DNA of 56,541 bases, taken from contig DHHU01000072.1 in the NCBI GenBank assembly GCA_002403445.1, positions 88,754-145,294 of the forward strand, written 5' to 3'. Below the pieces are notes generated by a model that saw only the letters and a list, made by a program, of their open reading frames with translations, was not told where the DNA came from and made no database searches. The first letter of the stretch is position 1. Each line of letters starts with the position of its first letter. A program made the position numbers and the translations under genes. Source of the DNA: Salinisphaeraceae bacterium UBA4764 (GTDB lineage Bacteria; Pseudomonadota; Gammaproteobacteria; Nevskiales; Salinisphaeraceae). Shown here piece after piece: positions 8,504 to 18,247 of this stretch.

Positions 8504-10447
8504 TCAGACTGTTTTCGCATTGCAGGCGACATCATCCGAGCCGAGTGCAGCAAGAAAATCGATTGCGCGTTCGGAATCGTCGGTTATGGGCATTGGAGGC
8601 AGGCTCGCTCGGATGATTCGAGCATAACCAGCCGTGGCTAGACGCGGATCACAAATAGCGAGCACACCTTGATCCGATGCGTCGCGAATGAGTCGGCCGA
8701 CACCCTGCTTCAAGGCGATCACGGCTTGTGGCAGACTGTATTCGATAAACGGGTTTTGGCCCGCCATTTCCATCGCCGCAAAGCGCGCCTTGAGAACTGG
8801 ATCAGCGGGTGAGGCAAACGGCAGTTTGTCAATGATCACCAGTCGCAGCGCGTGCCCGCGCACGTCGACGCCTTCCCAAAAGCTCGTCGTTGCAACCAGC
8901 ACATTGGCATCTTGGGCCCGGAAATCCGCCAACAAGCGCGGCCGGGACGCCGTGCCTTGAATCAACGTCGGGATCCCGGCCATGCTGAGTGCTTCGCCAT
9001 AGCGTTCGACCGCGCGATAACTCGTACACAGTACAAAAGCCCCGCCCCCCGCGGCTCGGATCAAGGCCAAAGCATGCGCTATAACCGCTTCATCGAAGCC
9101 CTGACTGCGGGGCTGGGGCATGTTCGGCGGCGTATACAACAAGGCGTTGTTGGCATAGTCGAAAGGTGATTCCAGCACGCGGGTTTCAACTTCACCAAGA
9201 CCCAATCGGGTACAAAAAAACCCCAAATCGCCGTTGACGGAGAGCGTAGCCGAGGTAAACACCCAAGCACTCGGCAACGTTTCGATGGCTCGGGCAAACG
9301 GCGAGGCCACATCGAGCGGTGTACTGTGCCAGATCCACCGCTCGCCACGAATATCCAGCCAGCTTACGTTCTCGCCGCCGCTGTCCCCGGCTGCTGCAAG
9401 TTGAGTTATCAGATCGTGCAGGCTCGCTGACCGACGGGCCAGCGACTTCATCTGCTCGCTCCGGTCACGGAACAGCTCCAGGGCGTGGGTGAGTGTTTCC
9501 AGCGCGTGGATCATCGCATCACGCGCAGCCTTTACCCGGTCGCTGGTTACATCCCGCCAACTTGTTGTGCCGGTCACATGGTTGATTGACTCACCAAACT
9601 CAGCCAGACGAGTCGACAGATCCCGAGCGGCATCGGCCAGATTTGGCATGTCGCCCTTGAATCGCTCGATTTCAGCGCGCGTTTCACGTAAAAGGTCAGC
9701 AATCTGCCTCGAGGACACTGTCTGACCAAAGAAATAACCAGCAACGTCCGGCAACTTGTGGGCTTCATCCAGAATCACCGCATCTGCACCCGGCAAAACC
9801 TCCCCCAAACCGGCATCGCGCAAGGTCAGATCGGCAAAGAACAAATGATGATTGGCAATGATCACATCGGCGGTCTGGGCTTCGCGGCGCGCTGCCACCA
9901 CAAAGCATTGATCCCAAAATGGGCATTCGGCCGCCAGACAATTATCCGGCGTCGATGTCACCTGCGGCCAGAGCGAATCGCCGTCGCCGATCTCATCAAA
10001 TTCCCCAAGATCGCCCGTCTGGGTCTTGCGTGACCAGTCACGGATCGCTGCCAGCCGGGGGGACTTGTCGACGGCGGCATTCGCTTCAGCCAATTCGAGC
10101 CGGTGCAGACAAAGATAGTTGGCGCGGCCTTTCAAGACGGTGCTGTGCACCGTGCGGCCGAGAATCCGCTCGGCCAGCGGAACGTCCTTGTCGGCAAGCT
10201 GACTCTGCAGATAACGCGTGGCCGTGGCGATAATCGTCTTACCGCCCGAGGCCAAGGTCGGCAGCAGATACGCCAAAGTCTTGCCTGTCCCGGTGCCTGC
10301 TTCGACAACCAACCGGCCTCGGGTATCGATGGCATTTGCCACCGCCGCCGCCATATCAGTCTGGCCCGGCCGCTGATCGAATGCCTCCAATGTCTGGGCC
10401 AGCCGCTCAACGTCGGCCAACAAAGCCGCGCCGTCAGCGGCGCTCAT
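8504..10447 (-). CDS. yoaA: ATP-dependent 5'-3' DNA helicase YoaA (XPD/DinG family)
   Basis: A superfamily 2 iron-sulfur helicase of about 647 residues, the length of YoaA rather than DinG. In order: Walker A VEAGTGTGKT, NYLCLHRLE followed by CLAAEC and CPFWDQCF, which supply the four cysteines of the Fe-S cluster, the DEAH box VILDEAHKLPD, FTSATLS, then SFWEGVDVRG and QGVGRLIR of the second helicase domain. In E. coli YoaA works with the clamp-loader subunit HolC in replication repair. The longest frame begins at a GTG at 10474, but the ATG at 10447 is preceded by GAACGGAA and matches the family's N-terminus better, so I chose it. Confidence 0.93.
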   Translation of the reverse strand: MSAADGAALLADVERLAQTLEAFDQRPGQTDMAAAVANAIDTRGRLVVEAGTGTGKTLAYLLPTLASGGKTIIATATRYLQSQLADKDVPLAERILGRTVHSTVLKGRANYLCLHRLELAEANAAVDKSPRLAAIRDWSRKTQTGDLGEFDEIGDGDSLWPQVTSTPDNCLAAECPFWDQCFVVAARREAQTADVIIANHHLFFADLTLRDAGLGEVLPGADAVILDEAHKLPDVAGYFFGQTVSSRQIADLLRETRAEIERFKGDMPNLADAARDLSTRLAEFGESINHVTGTTSWRDVTSDRVKAARDAMIHALETLTHALELFRDRSEQMKSLARRSASLHDLITQLAAAGDSGGENVSWLDIRGERWIWHSTPLDVASPFARAIETLPSAWVFTSATLSVNGDLGFFCTRLGLGEVETRVLESPFDYANNALLYTPPNMPQPRSQGFDEAVIAHALALIRAAGGGAFVLCTSYRAVERYGEALSMAGIPTLIQGTASRPRLLADFRAQDANVLVATTSFWEGVDVRGHALRLVIIDKLPFASPADPVLKARFAAMEMAGQNPFIEYSLPQAVIALKQGVGRLIRDASDQGVLAICDPRLATAGYARIIRASLPPMPITDDSERAIDFLAALGSDDVACNAKTV

Positions 10448-10485
10448 GTTCCGTTCAACCGAGCGCTGGCCCACATGCGTATCAG

Positions 10486-11109
10486 CTAATATTGATTCGC
10501 GATGCGCTTGTATTTGTTGGCCCGCAAAACGGCCTGTCGACCGGCGCTCTTGTGACCCTGATCTTTGTCGGCCTGGGCGATAAGCTGCCAGTTCATTTGT
10601 TTGATGAATGGATTACTGCCAGCCAGGCTGTTCGATTTCCGGGCCAACTGCACGGCCTGACCTGGCTGCTTCTGCGCCAGTCGAATAGCCGCCAGCTTTT
10701 GATAAAGAAACGGGTTACGGGGCGCGAGATTCAAAGCGCGTTCAATCAGTGAACCAGCCCGATCGGGCTTCTGTTGATTCATGGCCTTATCAGCCGAGTT
10801 GACTAACGACATAACCGCCGGGGAGGCGTTTTTCTTGATCGACTTCGGGGGCGGCTGCTGGTTGCCCGTCTTATGGGCACGTGAACCGCCACCGCGGATG
10901 GGTGAGCCAGAGGTCTGGATCTGTTGGCGTTTTAATGGCTTGGCGTGACCAAAGGTAGTGTTGTGTGGTTTTTTGTTGCCGCCCGATTTAGGACTAGGCG
11001 CAGCAGGTGGCTGACTTGGCCCGTTCGACGGGGGCAGCGAAGGATGTCGTGTCGCGCAGCCAGCCAGGAGCAGACCGACGCATATCGTGCAGATAAAGTT
11101 TCGCATCAC
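10486..11109 (-). CDS. Tetratricopeptide-repeat lipoprotein upstream of yoaA
   Basis: A 207-residue outer-envelope lipoprotein. The signal sequence ends in the lipobox LLAGC with the lipidated cysteine at 18. Residues 19-100 are a Pro/Ser/Gly/Gln-rich linker suited to crossing the periplasm or cell wall zone. Residues about 105-200 hold one or two TPR-like helix pairs (SADKAMNQQKPDRAGSLIERALNLAPRNPFLYQKLAAIRLAQKQPGQAVQLARKS). The gene starts 4 bases after mrcB ends, the arrangement seen in several gammaproteobacteria. A helper of the PBP1b peptidoglycan synthase is plausible by position but not shown. Confidence 0.82.
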   Translation of the reverse strand: MMRNFICTICVGLLLAGCATRHPSLPPSNGPSQPPAAPSPKSGGNKKPHNTTFGHAKPLKRQQIQTSGSPIRGGGSRAHKTGNQQPPPKSIKKNASPAVMSLVNSADKAMNQQKPDRAGSLIERALNLAPRNPFLYQKLAAIRLAQKQPGQAVQLARKSNSLAGSNPFIKQMNWQLIAQADKDQGHKSAGRQAVLRANKYKRIANQY

Positions 11110-11112
11110 AAC

Positions 11113-13599
11113 CTAGAAAATCCTATCCAGCAAGCTTTTATTGTCGCCATGGTGTGTCTCACGAGAACCGCTGTTGTGGTGGCTGCCTGGATTCGAACGC
11201 GCACCCGGGACGGCAGATCCATTGCCCGAGTGCCGTTGACGATCATTCGCCAGTATATCGGTTTCACATGGACTCACGCCGCTAGGTACATAACCCCGTA
11301 TGAATGGGACGAGCGTTGCCGACGGGCACTTGTTGCGGGTACCACCGCTACCGTTACTAAAGAGATTGGGCCTGTTGGGTTTGTTCGGACGGAACGTCAT
11401 GGCTAGCGGGATCTGCTGTATGTTGGCTGGCGGCGCCGAGACAATGCCTTGCGGCTGCGAGTCGGACATGATGTGCGACCAGATATGCAGCGCCCCGGTC
11501 GCACCGGTCAAATGGGCGATGTGATTGTTATCCTTCCCGACCCATACACTGATCACGCGATTACCCGAAAAACCAGCAAACCAACTATCGCGCAGCTTGT
11601 TGGTAGTCCCGGTTTTGCCGGCAAAACGCATGGTCTTTGGCAGCACCCGATACATGGACGCCCCAGTACCATAGCGTGCCACACGCTGCATCATCCACGT
11701 ATCCAAATATACCGGCCCGCTGCCGGCCACTTGCTTGATTTGCAAGCTGTGGGCACTCAATGGCTTACCTTGACGGTCCGTGACGCTTTTGATCGCAGTG
11801 AGTTTCTTGTAATAGCCGCCTGAGGCAATCGTATTGTAGATCTGGGCCACCTGGAACGGCGACATGTTAACCGCACCGAGTGCAACGGACGGCACCGCTG
11901 GGGGGTGACCGGAAAACCCGAGCTTGCGCAACGTCTTGATCACCTTGGGAATACCAAGCTTGAGTGCCAGACGTGAACTTGCCAAGTTATAGCTGTGTTC
12001 TAGCGCATAGTATAACGGCACCGCGGTACCGTGACTGCGCCGCGAATAGTTATGCGGTTTCCACACCTTGCCGTTTTTCTCTTTCACTTTAAGCGGCGAG
12101 TCATTCAGCGGCGTAATTACGCTGTATTTCGACGGATGTTCCATTGCAGTGAGGTAAGTAACGGGCTTGATCACCGACCCGACGGTACGGTGCACATTAA
12201 GTGCCCGGTTGTAGCCTGCATAACCGGATCGACGACCGCCCACCAGAGCCAATACGCGCCCGCCTTCGACACTTGTGACTACAGCCGCTGACTGCAGGCT
12301 GCCCGCTTTAATATCGTGGTGATGCTTAGCAATGGCCTTGAGCTGTGTTTTTACATCCGACTGGGCGTGGCGCTGGATCACCGGGTTGAGCGTCGTGAAA
12401 ATACGCAATCCTTGTCCGGTCAGTTGTGCCTGGGTGTACTGGCCGTGCAACTGCTGCCTAACGAGATCGACAAAGTCCGGATAGCTGCTGGTACGCCGGT
12501 TTTCCTTGGTCGAAACTCCAAGTGGAGACGCCTTCGCGTGTTTCCAGGCCGACGTTTTAAGAAAGCCTGCCTTATGAAACTTGTTCAACACCAGATTCCG
12601 GCGTTGCATGGCTCGTTTGGGGTGCGTTCGCGGACTGTAGTAACTTGGCCCCTTGACCATAGCAACCAGCAGCGCGATCTGGGCGGGATCGAGTTCGTTC
12701 AGCGGAGTATTGAAGTAATAATAACTGGCCAGACCGAAACCGCGTATAGAATGATTACCGTCTTGGCCGAGATAGGCTTCATTGATATAAGCCTGGAGTA
12801 TCTCCGGCTTGGAATGATGAACGTTGAGCAAAATCGCCATCAAGGCGCCCTTGATCTTGCGCGAGATGGTCTGGCGATTGGTCAGGAACATGTTCTTGAC
12901 CAACTGCTGGCTTAGGGTGGAACCGCCTTCGACGATATGCCCGGCTTTAATATCGGCCCATGCTGCGCGCAGAATGCCTTTAATCGAGACACCGATATTC
13001 GTCATGAATGACTTGTCTTCCACCGTAATCAGGCCAGCAGGAAGCATGGGTGGAACATTCGAAAGTTTGACGAGTATCCGATCTGCGCCCTTATTGGGGT
13101 ATATACTGCCGATAATAGGGGCATCGAGGCGGATCAAGGATAGCGATTTCTTTTTATCGACGGTCTTGAAGGACTGGATCGCGCCGCTGTCGAAAGTCAA
13201 CTGGACCTTGCGGGGCGGGCGCTTGCCGTCCGGAAAATCAAAGCCACGCACGTTGACTGTGAGCTGCTTTGACTGCTTATCGAAGCTACCTGGGTGTTTG
13301 GCGTTGTCGGCCGAGCGATAACCCTGACGCTTGAGTTGATTGACAACCGAGGCCAGCGACTGGTGTTTACCCGCATATAGCTTCATCGGGCTCGCATAAA
13401 CCTTGGCCGGTAATTTCCAGTGAGTACCGGCGAATTTTTTCTCTACAATGCCGTTGAGATAGGCGGCATAAATGCAAATCCCGGCCAGGCCCACGCACCC
13501 TAGCATGAACAGCGACGCCAGAATTCCTCGGATGATGCCTGACCCCACACGCTTGGAGCCATCGCTGCGGCGACTTCTGGACTTTTTTCGGGCGGCCAA
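11113..13599 (-). CDS. mrcB: Bifunctional penicillin-binding protein 1B
   Basis: A class A PBP that polymerises glycan strands and cross-links peptides in the periplasm. It has a basic cytoplasmic tail, one membrane helix (about 25-50), a UB2H-like domain, a GT51 glycosyltransferase with the catalytic Glu in EDKSF (about 194) and GGSTLSQQLVKN, and a transpeptidase with the SxxK serine in GSVIKP (about 474), SYN in HSYNLASS, and KTGTT (about 663). The longest frame starts with TTG at 13638, but the TTG at 13599 has AGGA at the right spacing and gives a family-like basic N-terminus (AARKKSRSRRS). The C-terminal tail is Ser/Gly/His-rich. It is probably co-transcribed with the TPR lipoprotein. 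Confidence 0.94.
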   Translation of the reverse strand: MAARKKSRSRRSDGSKRVGSGIIRGILASLFMLGCVGLAGICIYAAYLNGIVEKKFAGTHWKLPAKVYASPMKLYAGKHQSLASVVNQLKRQGYRSADNAKHPGSFDKQSKQLTVNVRGFDFPDGKRPPRKVQLTFDSGAIQSFKTVDKKKSLSLIRLDAPIIGSIYPNKGADRILVKLSNVPPMLPAGLITVEDKSFMTNIGVSIKGILRAAWADIKAGHIVEGGSTLSQQLVKNMFLTNRQTISRKIKGALMAILLNVHHSKPEILQAYINEAYLGQDGNHSIRGFGLASYYYFNTPLNELDPAQIALLVAMVKGPSYYSPRTHPKRAMQRRNLVLNKFHKAGFLKTSAWKHAKASPLGVSTKENRRTSSYPDFVDLVRQQLHGQYTQAQLTGQGLRIFTTLNPVIQRHAQSDVKTQLKAIAKHHHDIKAGSLQSAAVVTSVEGGRVLALVGGRRSGYAGYNRALNVHRTVGSVIKPVTYLTAMEHPSKYSVITPLNDSPLKVKEKNGKVWKPHNYSRRSHGTAVPLYYALEHSYNLASSRLALKLGIPKVIKTLRKLGFSGHPPAVPSVALGAVNMSPFQVAQIYNTIASGGYYKKLTAIKSVTDRQGKPLSAHSLQIKQVAGSGPVYLDTWMMQRVARYGTGASMYRVLPKTMRFAGKTGTTNKLRDSWFAGFSGNRVISVWVGKDNNHIAHLTGATGALHIWSHIMSDSQPQGIVSAPPANIQQIPLAMTFRPNKPNRPNLFSNGSGGTRNKCPSATLVPFIRGYVPSGVSPCETDILANDRQRHSGNGSAVPGARSNPGSHHNSGSRETHHGDNKSLLDRIF

Positions 13600-13686
13600 T
13601 GGTACGTGTCCTGCGAAAACCTTGAGAGATGGTAGCAAAGCCCGAGACCGTCGGCGCTTTCGCTATAACCAGCCTTTTTCTCTTCA

Positions 13687-13704
13687 CTGTAAACGTCTTG
13701 TAAA
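13687..13704 (+). promoter_or_regulatory. Candidate Pho box upstream of ppk
   Basis: CTGTAAA-CGTC-TTGTAAA: two 7-base repeats with a 4-base spacer on the coding strand, 45 bases before the ppk ATG, with a TATTAT-like -10 shortly after. It departs from the TGTCAT consensus at two positions in each half, and the -10 spacing is short. It is less certain than the boxes at pstS and phoB. Confidence 0.4.
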
Positions 13705-13749
13705 TCTGTATTATTATCAGGTTCTAGACAATTGACACGCGACATTCGT

Positions 13750-15876
13750 ATGCCGGACACAGATCAACTCCCGCAATCCGACAATGATACCGCGTCCAAC
13801 ATAACTTCAACGCCAGCTTCGTTTCAGGATCCGTCGTTATTCAACAATCGGGAGTTGTCGCTGTTGGCCTTTAATGAGCGCGTGCTGGCTCAGGCAGAAA
13901 ACACTGACACCCCGCTGCTTGAACGACTGAAATTCCTGTGTATTTCGTCGACAAACCTCGACGAATTTTTCGAAGTGCGAGTCGCAGGCCTGTTGCAGAA
14001 AATCGAGTCAGCCAGCGCGCGTGCCGAGGCCGATGGTATGAGTGCCAACGAGGTCCTCGACGCCGTGAGCGAACGTGCGCACCGACTGGTCAACAAACAA
14101 TATCGGGTGCTCAACAAAACGTTGATGCCGGCACTTGAAGAAGCGGGTATCCGATTTCTGCGCCGCTCGGAATGGAACGAATCACAGCGCGCCTGGCTGG
14201 CGGACTATTTTCAGACCGAGTTGCTACCGATTATCAGTCCACTGGGCCTGGATCCGGCGCATCCATTTCCTCGAATCCTAAACAAATCGTTGAACTTCAT
14301 TGTCGAACTTGAAGGCCAGGACGCCTTCGGTCGAAACATTGACTATGCCGTGGTGCAGGCCCCCCGGGTACTGCGCCGCGTCATCCAGCTGCCGAGCCAT
14401 CTCGATGATACCGGTGAACACGATCAAGTGTTTCTGTCGTCGATCATTCATGCCCACGTCGGCGAGCTGTTTCCCCACCTGGAACCGGCCGGCTGCTATC
14501 AGTTCCGTGTCACGCGCAATTCCGAGCTGTTTGTCGACGAAGAAGAAACCGATGATCTGCTGCGGGCCATCGAAGGCGAACTCCCCACCCGCCGCTACGG
14601 CGACGCCGTTCGTTTGGAAGTTGCACAAAACTGTCCGCGACACTTGATCAACTATTTACTTGAGCACTTTCGGCTGAACAACAATGCCCTTTACGAAGTC
14701 GATGGCCCGGTTAATCTGAACCGGCTGATGTCCATCGTCGATGCAGTCGACAAACCAGGCATGAAATTCCCACCGTTCACGCCCAACGTCGACTCCGAAC
14801 TAGGCTCAGGCGCCGATCCATTCGGCACGATCCGAAAACGTGACGTACTGTTACATCACCCGTTCGACAGCTTCGCGCCGGTACTCGATCTGTTACGTCG
14901 GGCCGCAACCGACCCTCAGGTCCTGGCCATCAAGCAAACGCTCTACCGAACCGGTAATGAGTCAGTGGTCGTTGACCGACTCGCTGAAGCGGCCAACAAG
15001 GGCAAGGAAGTTACCGTGGTAATTGAGCTGCGCGCGCGTTTCGACGAAGCCGACAATATCGAGCTGGCCAACGAACTCCAAGAAGCCGGCGCCCATGTGG
15101 TTTATGGTGTGGTGGGCTACAAAACCCACGCTAAGATGCTGCAGATCGTCCGCCGTGAAGCCGACGGCCTGCGCCACTACGTGCATCTAGGCACCGGCAA
15201 TTATCATCCCAAAACCGCACGCCTTTATACCGACTACGGCCTCATGACGGCCGATCCGGTTATCGGTCGTGACGTGCACGCCATTTTTTTGCAGCTCACC
15301 AGCCTCGGGCGAACCGGACCTCTTGAGGCGTTGTTACACGCCCCCTTCACCTTGCACACCGCCATGCTCAACTATATCGGCCAAGAAGCCCAAAATGCAC
15401 AGCATGGCCGACCCGCCCGCATCATCGCCAAGATGAATTCGCTGGTCGAACCCGAAGTTATACGCGCGCTTTACAATGCTTCGCAGTCCGGCGTCGAGAT
15501 CGATCTCATCGTGCGGGGTTTGTGTTGCCTGCGGCCAGAACTGCCGGGGGTATCCGAGAACATTCGAGTGCGCTCCATCGTCGGCCGGTTCCTGGAGCAC
15601 ACGCGGGTGTTTTATTTCGAAAACAACGGCACGCAAACTCTTTTTCTTTCAAGCGCCGACTGGATGGAGCGCAATTTCTTCCGTCGCATGGAAACCTGCT
15701 TCCCCATCCGCGACGACAAAATCCACGCCCGCGTACTCAGCGATTTAAATACTTATCTAGCCGACACGGCCGATGCCTGGCGCCTCAATTCGGACGGCGT
15801 TTATGAACAAGTCAAACCGGCCAAGGGCGAATCGCCGCTCTCGGCACAGTACGCGTTGATGCCCAGCGAGACATGA
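13750..15876 (+). CDS. ppk: Polyphosphate kinase 1
   Basis: Makes inorganic polyphosphate reversibly from ATP. All four PPK1 domains are present in about 708 residues: the N-terminal helical domain beginning NRELSLLAFNERVLAQA, the head domain, and the two phospholipase-D-like catalytic domains. The autophosphorylated histidine is His460 in KTHAKM and the second catalytic histidine is His617 in LEHTRVFYF; both sit 25 residues after their E. coli counterparts. The first ATG (13750) is used here; a TTG at 13732 is an alternative, and neither has a good Shine-Dalgarno. It is divergent from mrcB, with a possible Pho box between, and followed 19 bases later by a ParA-like gene. Confidence 0.96.
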   Translation: MPDTDQLPQSDNDTASNITSTPASFQDPSLFNNRELSLLAFNERVLAQAENTDTPLLERLKFLCISSTNLDEFFEVRVAGLLQKIESASARAEADGMSANEVLDAVSERAHRLVNKQYRVLNKTLMPALEEAGIRFLRRSEWNESQRAWLADYFQTELLPIISPLGLDPAHPFPRILNKSLNFIVELEGQDAFGRNIDYAVVQAPRVLRRVIQLPSHLDDTGEHDQVFLSSIIHAHVGELFPHLEPAGCYQFRVTRNSELFVDEEETDDLLRAIEGELPTRRYGDAVRLEVAQNCPRHLINYLLEHFRLNNNALYEVDGPVNLNRLMSIVDAVDKPGMKFPPFTPNVDSELGSGADPFGTIRKRDVLLHHPFDSFAPVLDLLRRAATDPQVLAIKQTLYRTGNESVVVDRLAEAANKGKEVTVVIELRARFDEADNIELANELQEAGAHVVYGVVGYKTHAKMLQIVRREADGLRHYVHLGTGNYHPKTARLYTDYGLMTADPVIGRDVHAIFLQLTSLGRTGPLEALLHAPFTLHTAMLNYIGQEAQNAQHGRPARIIAKMNSLVEPEVIRALYNASQSGVEIDLIVRGLCCLRPELPGVSENIRVRSIVGRFLEHTRVFYFENNGTQTLFLSSADWMERNFFRRMETCFPIRDDKIHARVLSDLNTYLADTADAWRLNSDGVYEQVKPAKGESPLSAQYALMPSET

Positions 15877-15895
15877 TCCAACCCCGCGAACTATC

Positions 15896-16645
15896 GTGTC
15901 GATGAAAATATGGGCCTTCTACAGTCTCAAGGGCGGCGTCGGCAAGACTGCGGCGGCTGTTAATATCACTCTCGAGGCTGCAGCTGCGGGTGAAACGGTG
16001 CTGCTCTGGGACCTTGATCCACAAGGGGCGGCGAGTTGGTATTACGGATGCGACAAACGCTCGAAACTACAGCCCGCCGATCTAGCCACAGGCAAGAAAG
16101 CCCCGGGCCGCTCAGTCCAGCGAACCGCGTTCGACCGCCTCAGTGTGTTACCGGCTGATCCCGCCTATCGTGACTGGGATGTCGCCATCCACGAACAGAA
16201 GAAGCCACGCAAGGTACTCGACCGGCTTACAGCACCATTCAGCGAGCAATATTCACTGCTCATCCTCGACTGCCCACCGAGTCAGGGCGCGCTGGCCACT
16301 TCAATCCTGCGCGCAGCCGATCAATCGCTGGTGCCGGTAGTTCCAACGCCGTTGTCACTACGGGCGCTCGATGGCGTATACGAACTAGTGAGCCAGAAAA
16401 AAGTAGGCAAAACAGGCGTTAAGCCATTTTTCTCCATGGTGGATCGCCGCCGCAAGGCCCATCGCGCGTTGCTGCAGTCCCGACCTGACGTCATGGCCGA
16501 CGGATTGGACACGGTCATTGACTACAGCGCCCACGTCGAACAGATGAGCGAACATCGACAACCGGTACGAATGTTCGCTCCGCGTTCTCGCGCGGCACAG
16601 GAATTTAGCGCTATGGCCCAAGAACTGCTCGCCCCAAAAGCTTAA
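15896..16645 (+). CDS. Orphan ParA/MinD-family ATPase
   Basis: A 249-residue deviant-Walker ATPase. It has the deviant Walker A KGGVGKT with signature lysine (about 12-18), switch I WDLDPQGAASW, and Walker B LLILDCPPS. No ParB, centromere-like repeat or MinE-like gene lies next to it, so it is not a plasmid partition system. It follows ppk by 19 bases on the same strand and converges on ppx. Orphan ParA proteins in other bacteria position cargo such as carboxysomes or chemoreceptor arrays. Placing polyphosphate granules would fit the location, but this is inference. The start is GTG 15896 or ATG 15902. Confidence 0.85.
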   Translation: MSMKIWAFYSLKGGVGKTAAAVNITLEAAAAGETVLLWDLDPQGAASWYYGCDKRSKLQPADLATGKKAPGRSVQRTAFDRLSVLPADPAYRDWDVAIHEQKKPRKVLDRLTAPFSEQYSLLILDCPPSQGALATSILRAADQSLVPVVPTPLSLRALDGVYELVSQKKVGKTGVKPFFSMVDRRRKAHRALLQSRPDVMADGLDTVIDYSAHVEQMSEHRQPVRMFAPRSRAAQEFSAMAQELLAPKA

Positions 16646-16676
16646 AAACTCCCCCGCCATAGGCCGGGCCGTCGTT

Positions 16677-18206
16677 TCATTCATCCGCAATCACATCGAA
16701 ATCGATCGGGGTTTTGTCAAGACGTTTGCGCGCCCGGTCGAGATCCGCGCGTGTAAGGGGGTGCGCATCAAGCCAGTCGGATTTGCAGTGCAGACGGTAC
16801 CTCCCGTTTTCATAGGCCAGCCAGACCGGGGGCGACACATCCGCATCCCGTGAGCGATGCAGCACCGCCGCAAGGCGCAGTGCTAGCGTAATCAGAAGCG
16901 CGTGGTTTTGCATCGACTCCGGCAATGCTTTGATCAGATCAGAATGAAATTTGCTGCGATGCAGCCGCACAACAGTGGCTAGAAATGCCTGCTCCTGACG
17001 TGAAAAACCCGGCAGATCAGCGTTTCTGAGGATATATTCGCCATGTTTCTGATACCCCTTGGAAGCAATTGCCATGCCGATTTCGTGAAGTCGAGCGGCC
17101 CATTGCGCGCGTTGGTGCACGACGCGCCCAGTATCCACGTCAGCAACCAGCGCACACGTGGTAGCCGCCACGCGCTCGGCGTGTGCCGAGTCGACGCCAT
17201 AGGTCCGCGCGGCTTGCATCACCCCAGCTTCGCGGCCGTCACGTTCATCCAATCGGCCAAGCAGATCACCAATCACCCCTTCGCGGAGCGCCCTATCCGA
17301 GACCGACATCACATCGATATCCAGACTTTCGAAAACACCGGTCAGCACCGCCAGTCCTCCCGGAAAAATTGGACGTCGATCGGCGTCCAGACTCTTAAAT
17401 ACCTTGGATTTCAGCCCCCCGTCGCGACACAGGCGCTCGCCCAGCGCCGCTAGGCTTTGGGCGGTAATCGCACCATCAGTCCCGTTGGCCACGCGACTGA
17501 TCGACTTGATGGTGCCCGAAGATCCAAGTGCCACTGACCAGCCGTGCTCGCGATAGCGCCTCATCACCGGTTCAAGATGAATACAGGTATCGAGAACCGC
17601 GTCGCGCCAGCGTGAGCGCTTGATCTTTCCATTTGCAAAAAACTGCTCAGATTGCGTTACAGCCCCCACGGGCAGGCTATCGATAAGCGCCGGAGATGCT
17701 CCCTGGCCGGCGATCAACTCGGTCGAACCGCCGCCGATGTCTACCACCAGTCGCTTGCCGAAACTGGCGTCCAGATCTTGAGCCACTCCACGATAGATCA
17801 ACCGTGCCTCTTCTTCACCGGATATCACCTCGATCGGAAATCCAAGTGCTTCACGTCCGGCCAGGAGAAAATTTTCAGCATCCCGCGCCTGACGAAGTGT
17901 GTTCGTACCGACAGCACGAACATGCTCGGGGTCGAGGCCCACCAACCGCTCACCGAAACGAGTAAGGCATGCTAGAGCACGCTCGCGGGCTTCATCGGTA
18001 ATACGTCCGGATCGTTTTAACCCCCCGGCCAGACGAACCGATTCCTTGACTCGGTCGAGCACGCGATACGCCGTGGAATCGCCTTCAACCACAATCATGT
18101 GAAAACTGTTTGAGCCGAGATCGACAGCGGCTACTGTTTTCACAGCATATTGGTCATCGCTTCCAGCTTTCTCTCCGGATGCATTTAATAGCTGTTGTGC
18201 CATCAC
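16677..18206 (-). CDS. ppx: Exopolyphosphatase
   Basis: Releases Pi from the ends of polyphosphate; the paralogue GppA acts on pppGpp. In 509 residues it shows the ASKHA phosphate-binding motifs: VAAVDLGSNSFHMIV (about 27-41), the segment EEEARLIYRGV, and VDIGGGSTELI (about 150). A C-terminal HD-like domain follows with HLR-type residues (ARLHEIGMAIASKGYQKHGEYIL). The start is a GTG-ATG pair (18206/18203). It lies 41 bases after phoU on the same strand and is probably the last gene of the pst-phoU transcript, tying polyphosphate turnover to Pi signalling. Ppx is preferred over GppA because of the length and the ppk neighbourhood. Confidence 0.93.
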   Translation of the reverse strand: MMAQQLLNASGEKAGSDDQYAVKTVAAVDLGSNSFHMIVVEGDSTAYRVLDRVKESVRLAGGLKRSGRITDEARERALACLTRFGERLVGLDPEHVRAVGTNTLRQARDAENFLLAGREALGFPIEVISGEEEARLIYRGVAQDLDASFGKRLVVDIGGGSTELIAGQGASPALIDSLPVGAVTQSEQFFANGKIKRSRWRDAVLDTCIHLEPVMRRYREHGWSVALGSSGTIKSISRVANGTDGAITAQSLAALGERLCRDGGLKSKVFKSLDADRRPIFPGGLAVLTGVFESLDIDVMSVSDRALREGVIGDLLGRLDERDGREAGVMQAARTYGVDSAHAERVAATTCALVADVDTGRVVHQRAQWAARLHEIGMAIASKGYQKHGEYILRNADLPGFSRQEQAFLATVVRLHRSKFHSDLIKALPESMQNHALLITLALRLAAVLHRSRDADVSPPVWLAYENGRYRLHCKSDWLDAHPLTRADLDRARKRLDKTPIDFDVIADE

Positions 18207-18247
18207 CGCCGCGCGTATAAGACCAGTAGAAAAAGATACGGTTCGGT

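Noticed and set aside
12316..12915. A 199-codon frame antisense to mrcB.
   Set aside because: It mirrors the glycosyltransferase and linker domains of PBP1b and has no recognisable domain.
16646..16676. GC-rich inverted sequence between the ParA-like gene and ppx.
   Set aside because: The stem needs a bulge and no T-tract follows; it could be a weak shared terminator but is not supported.
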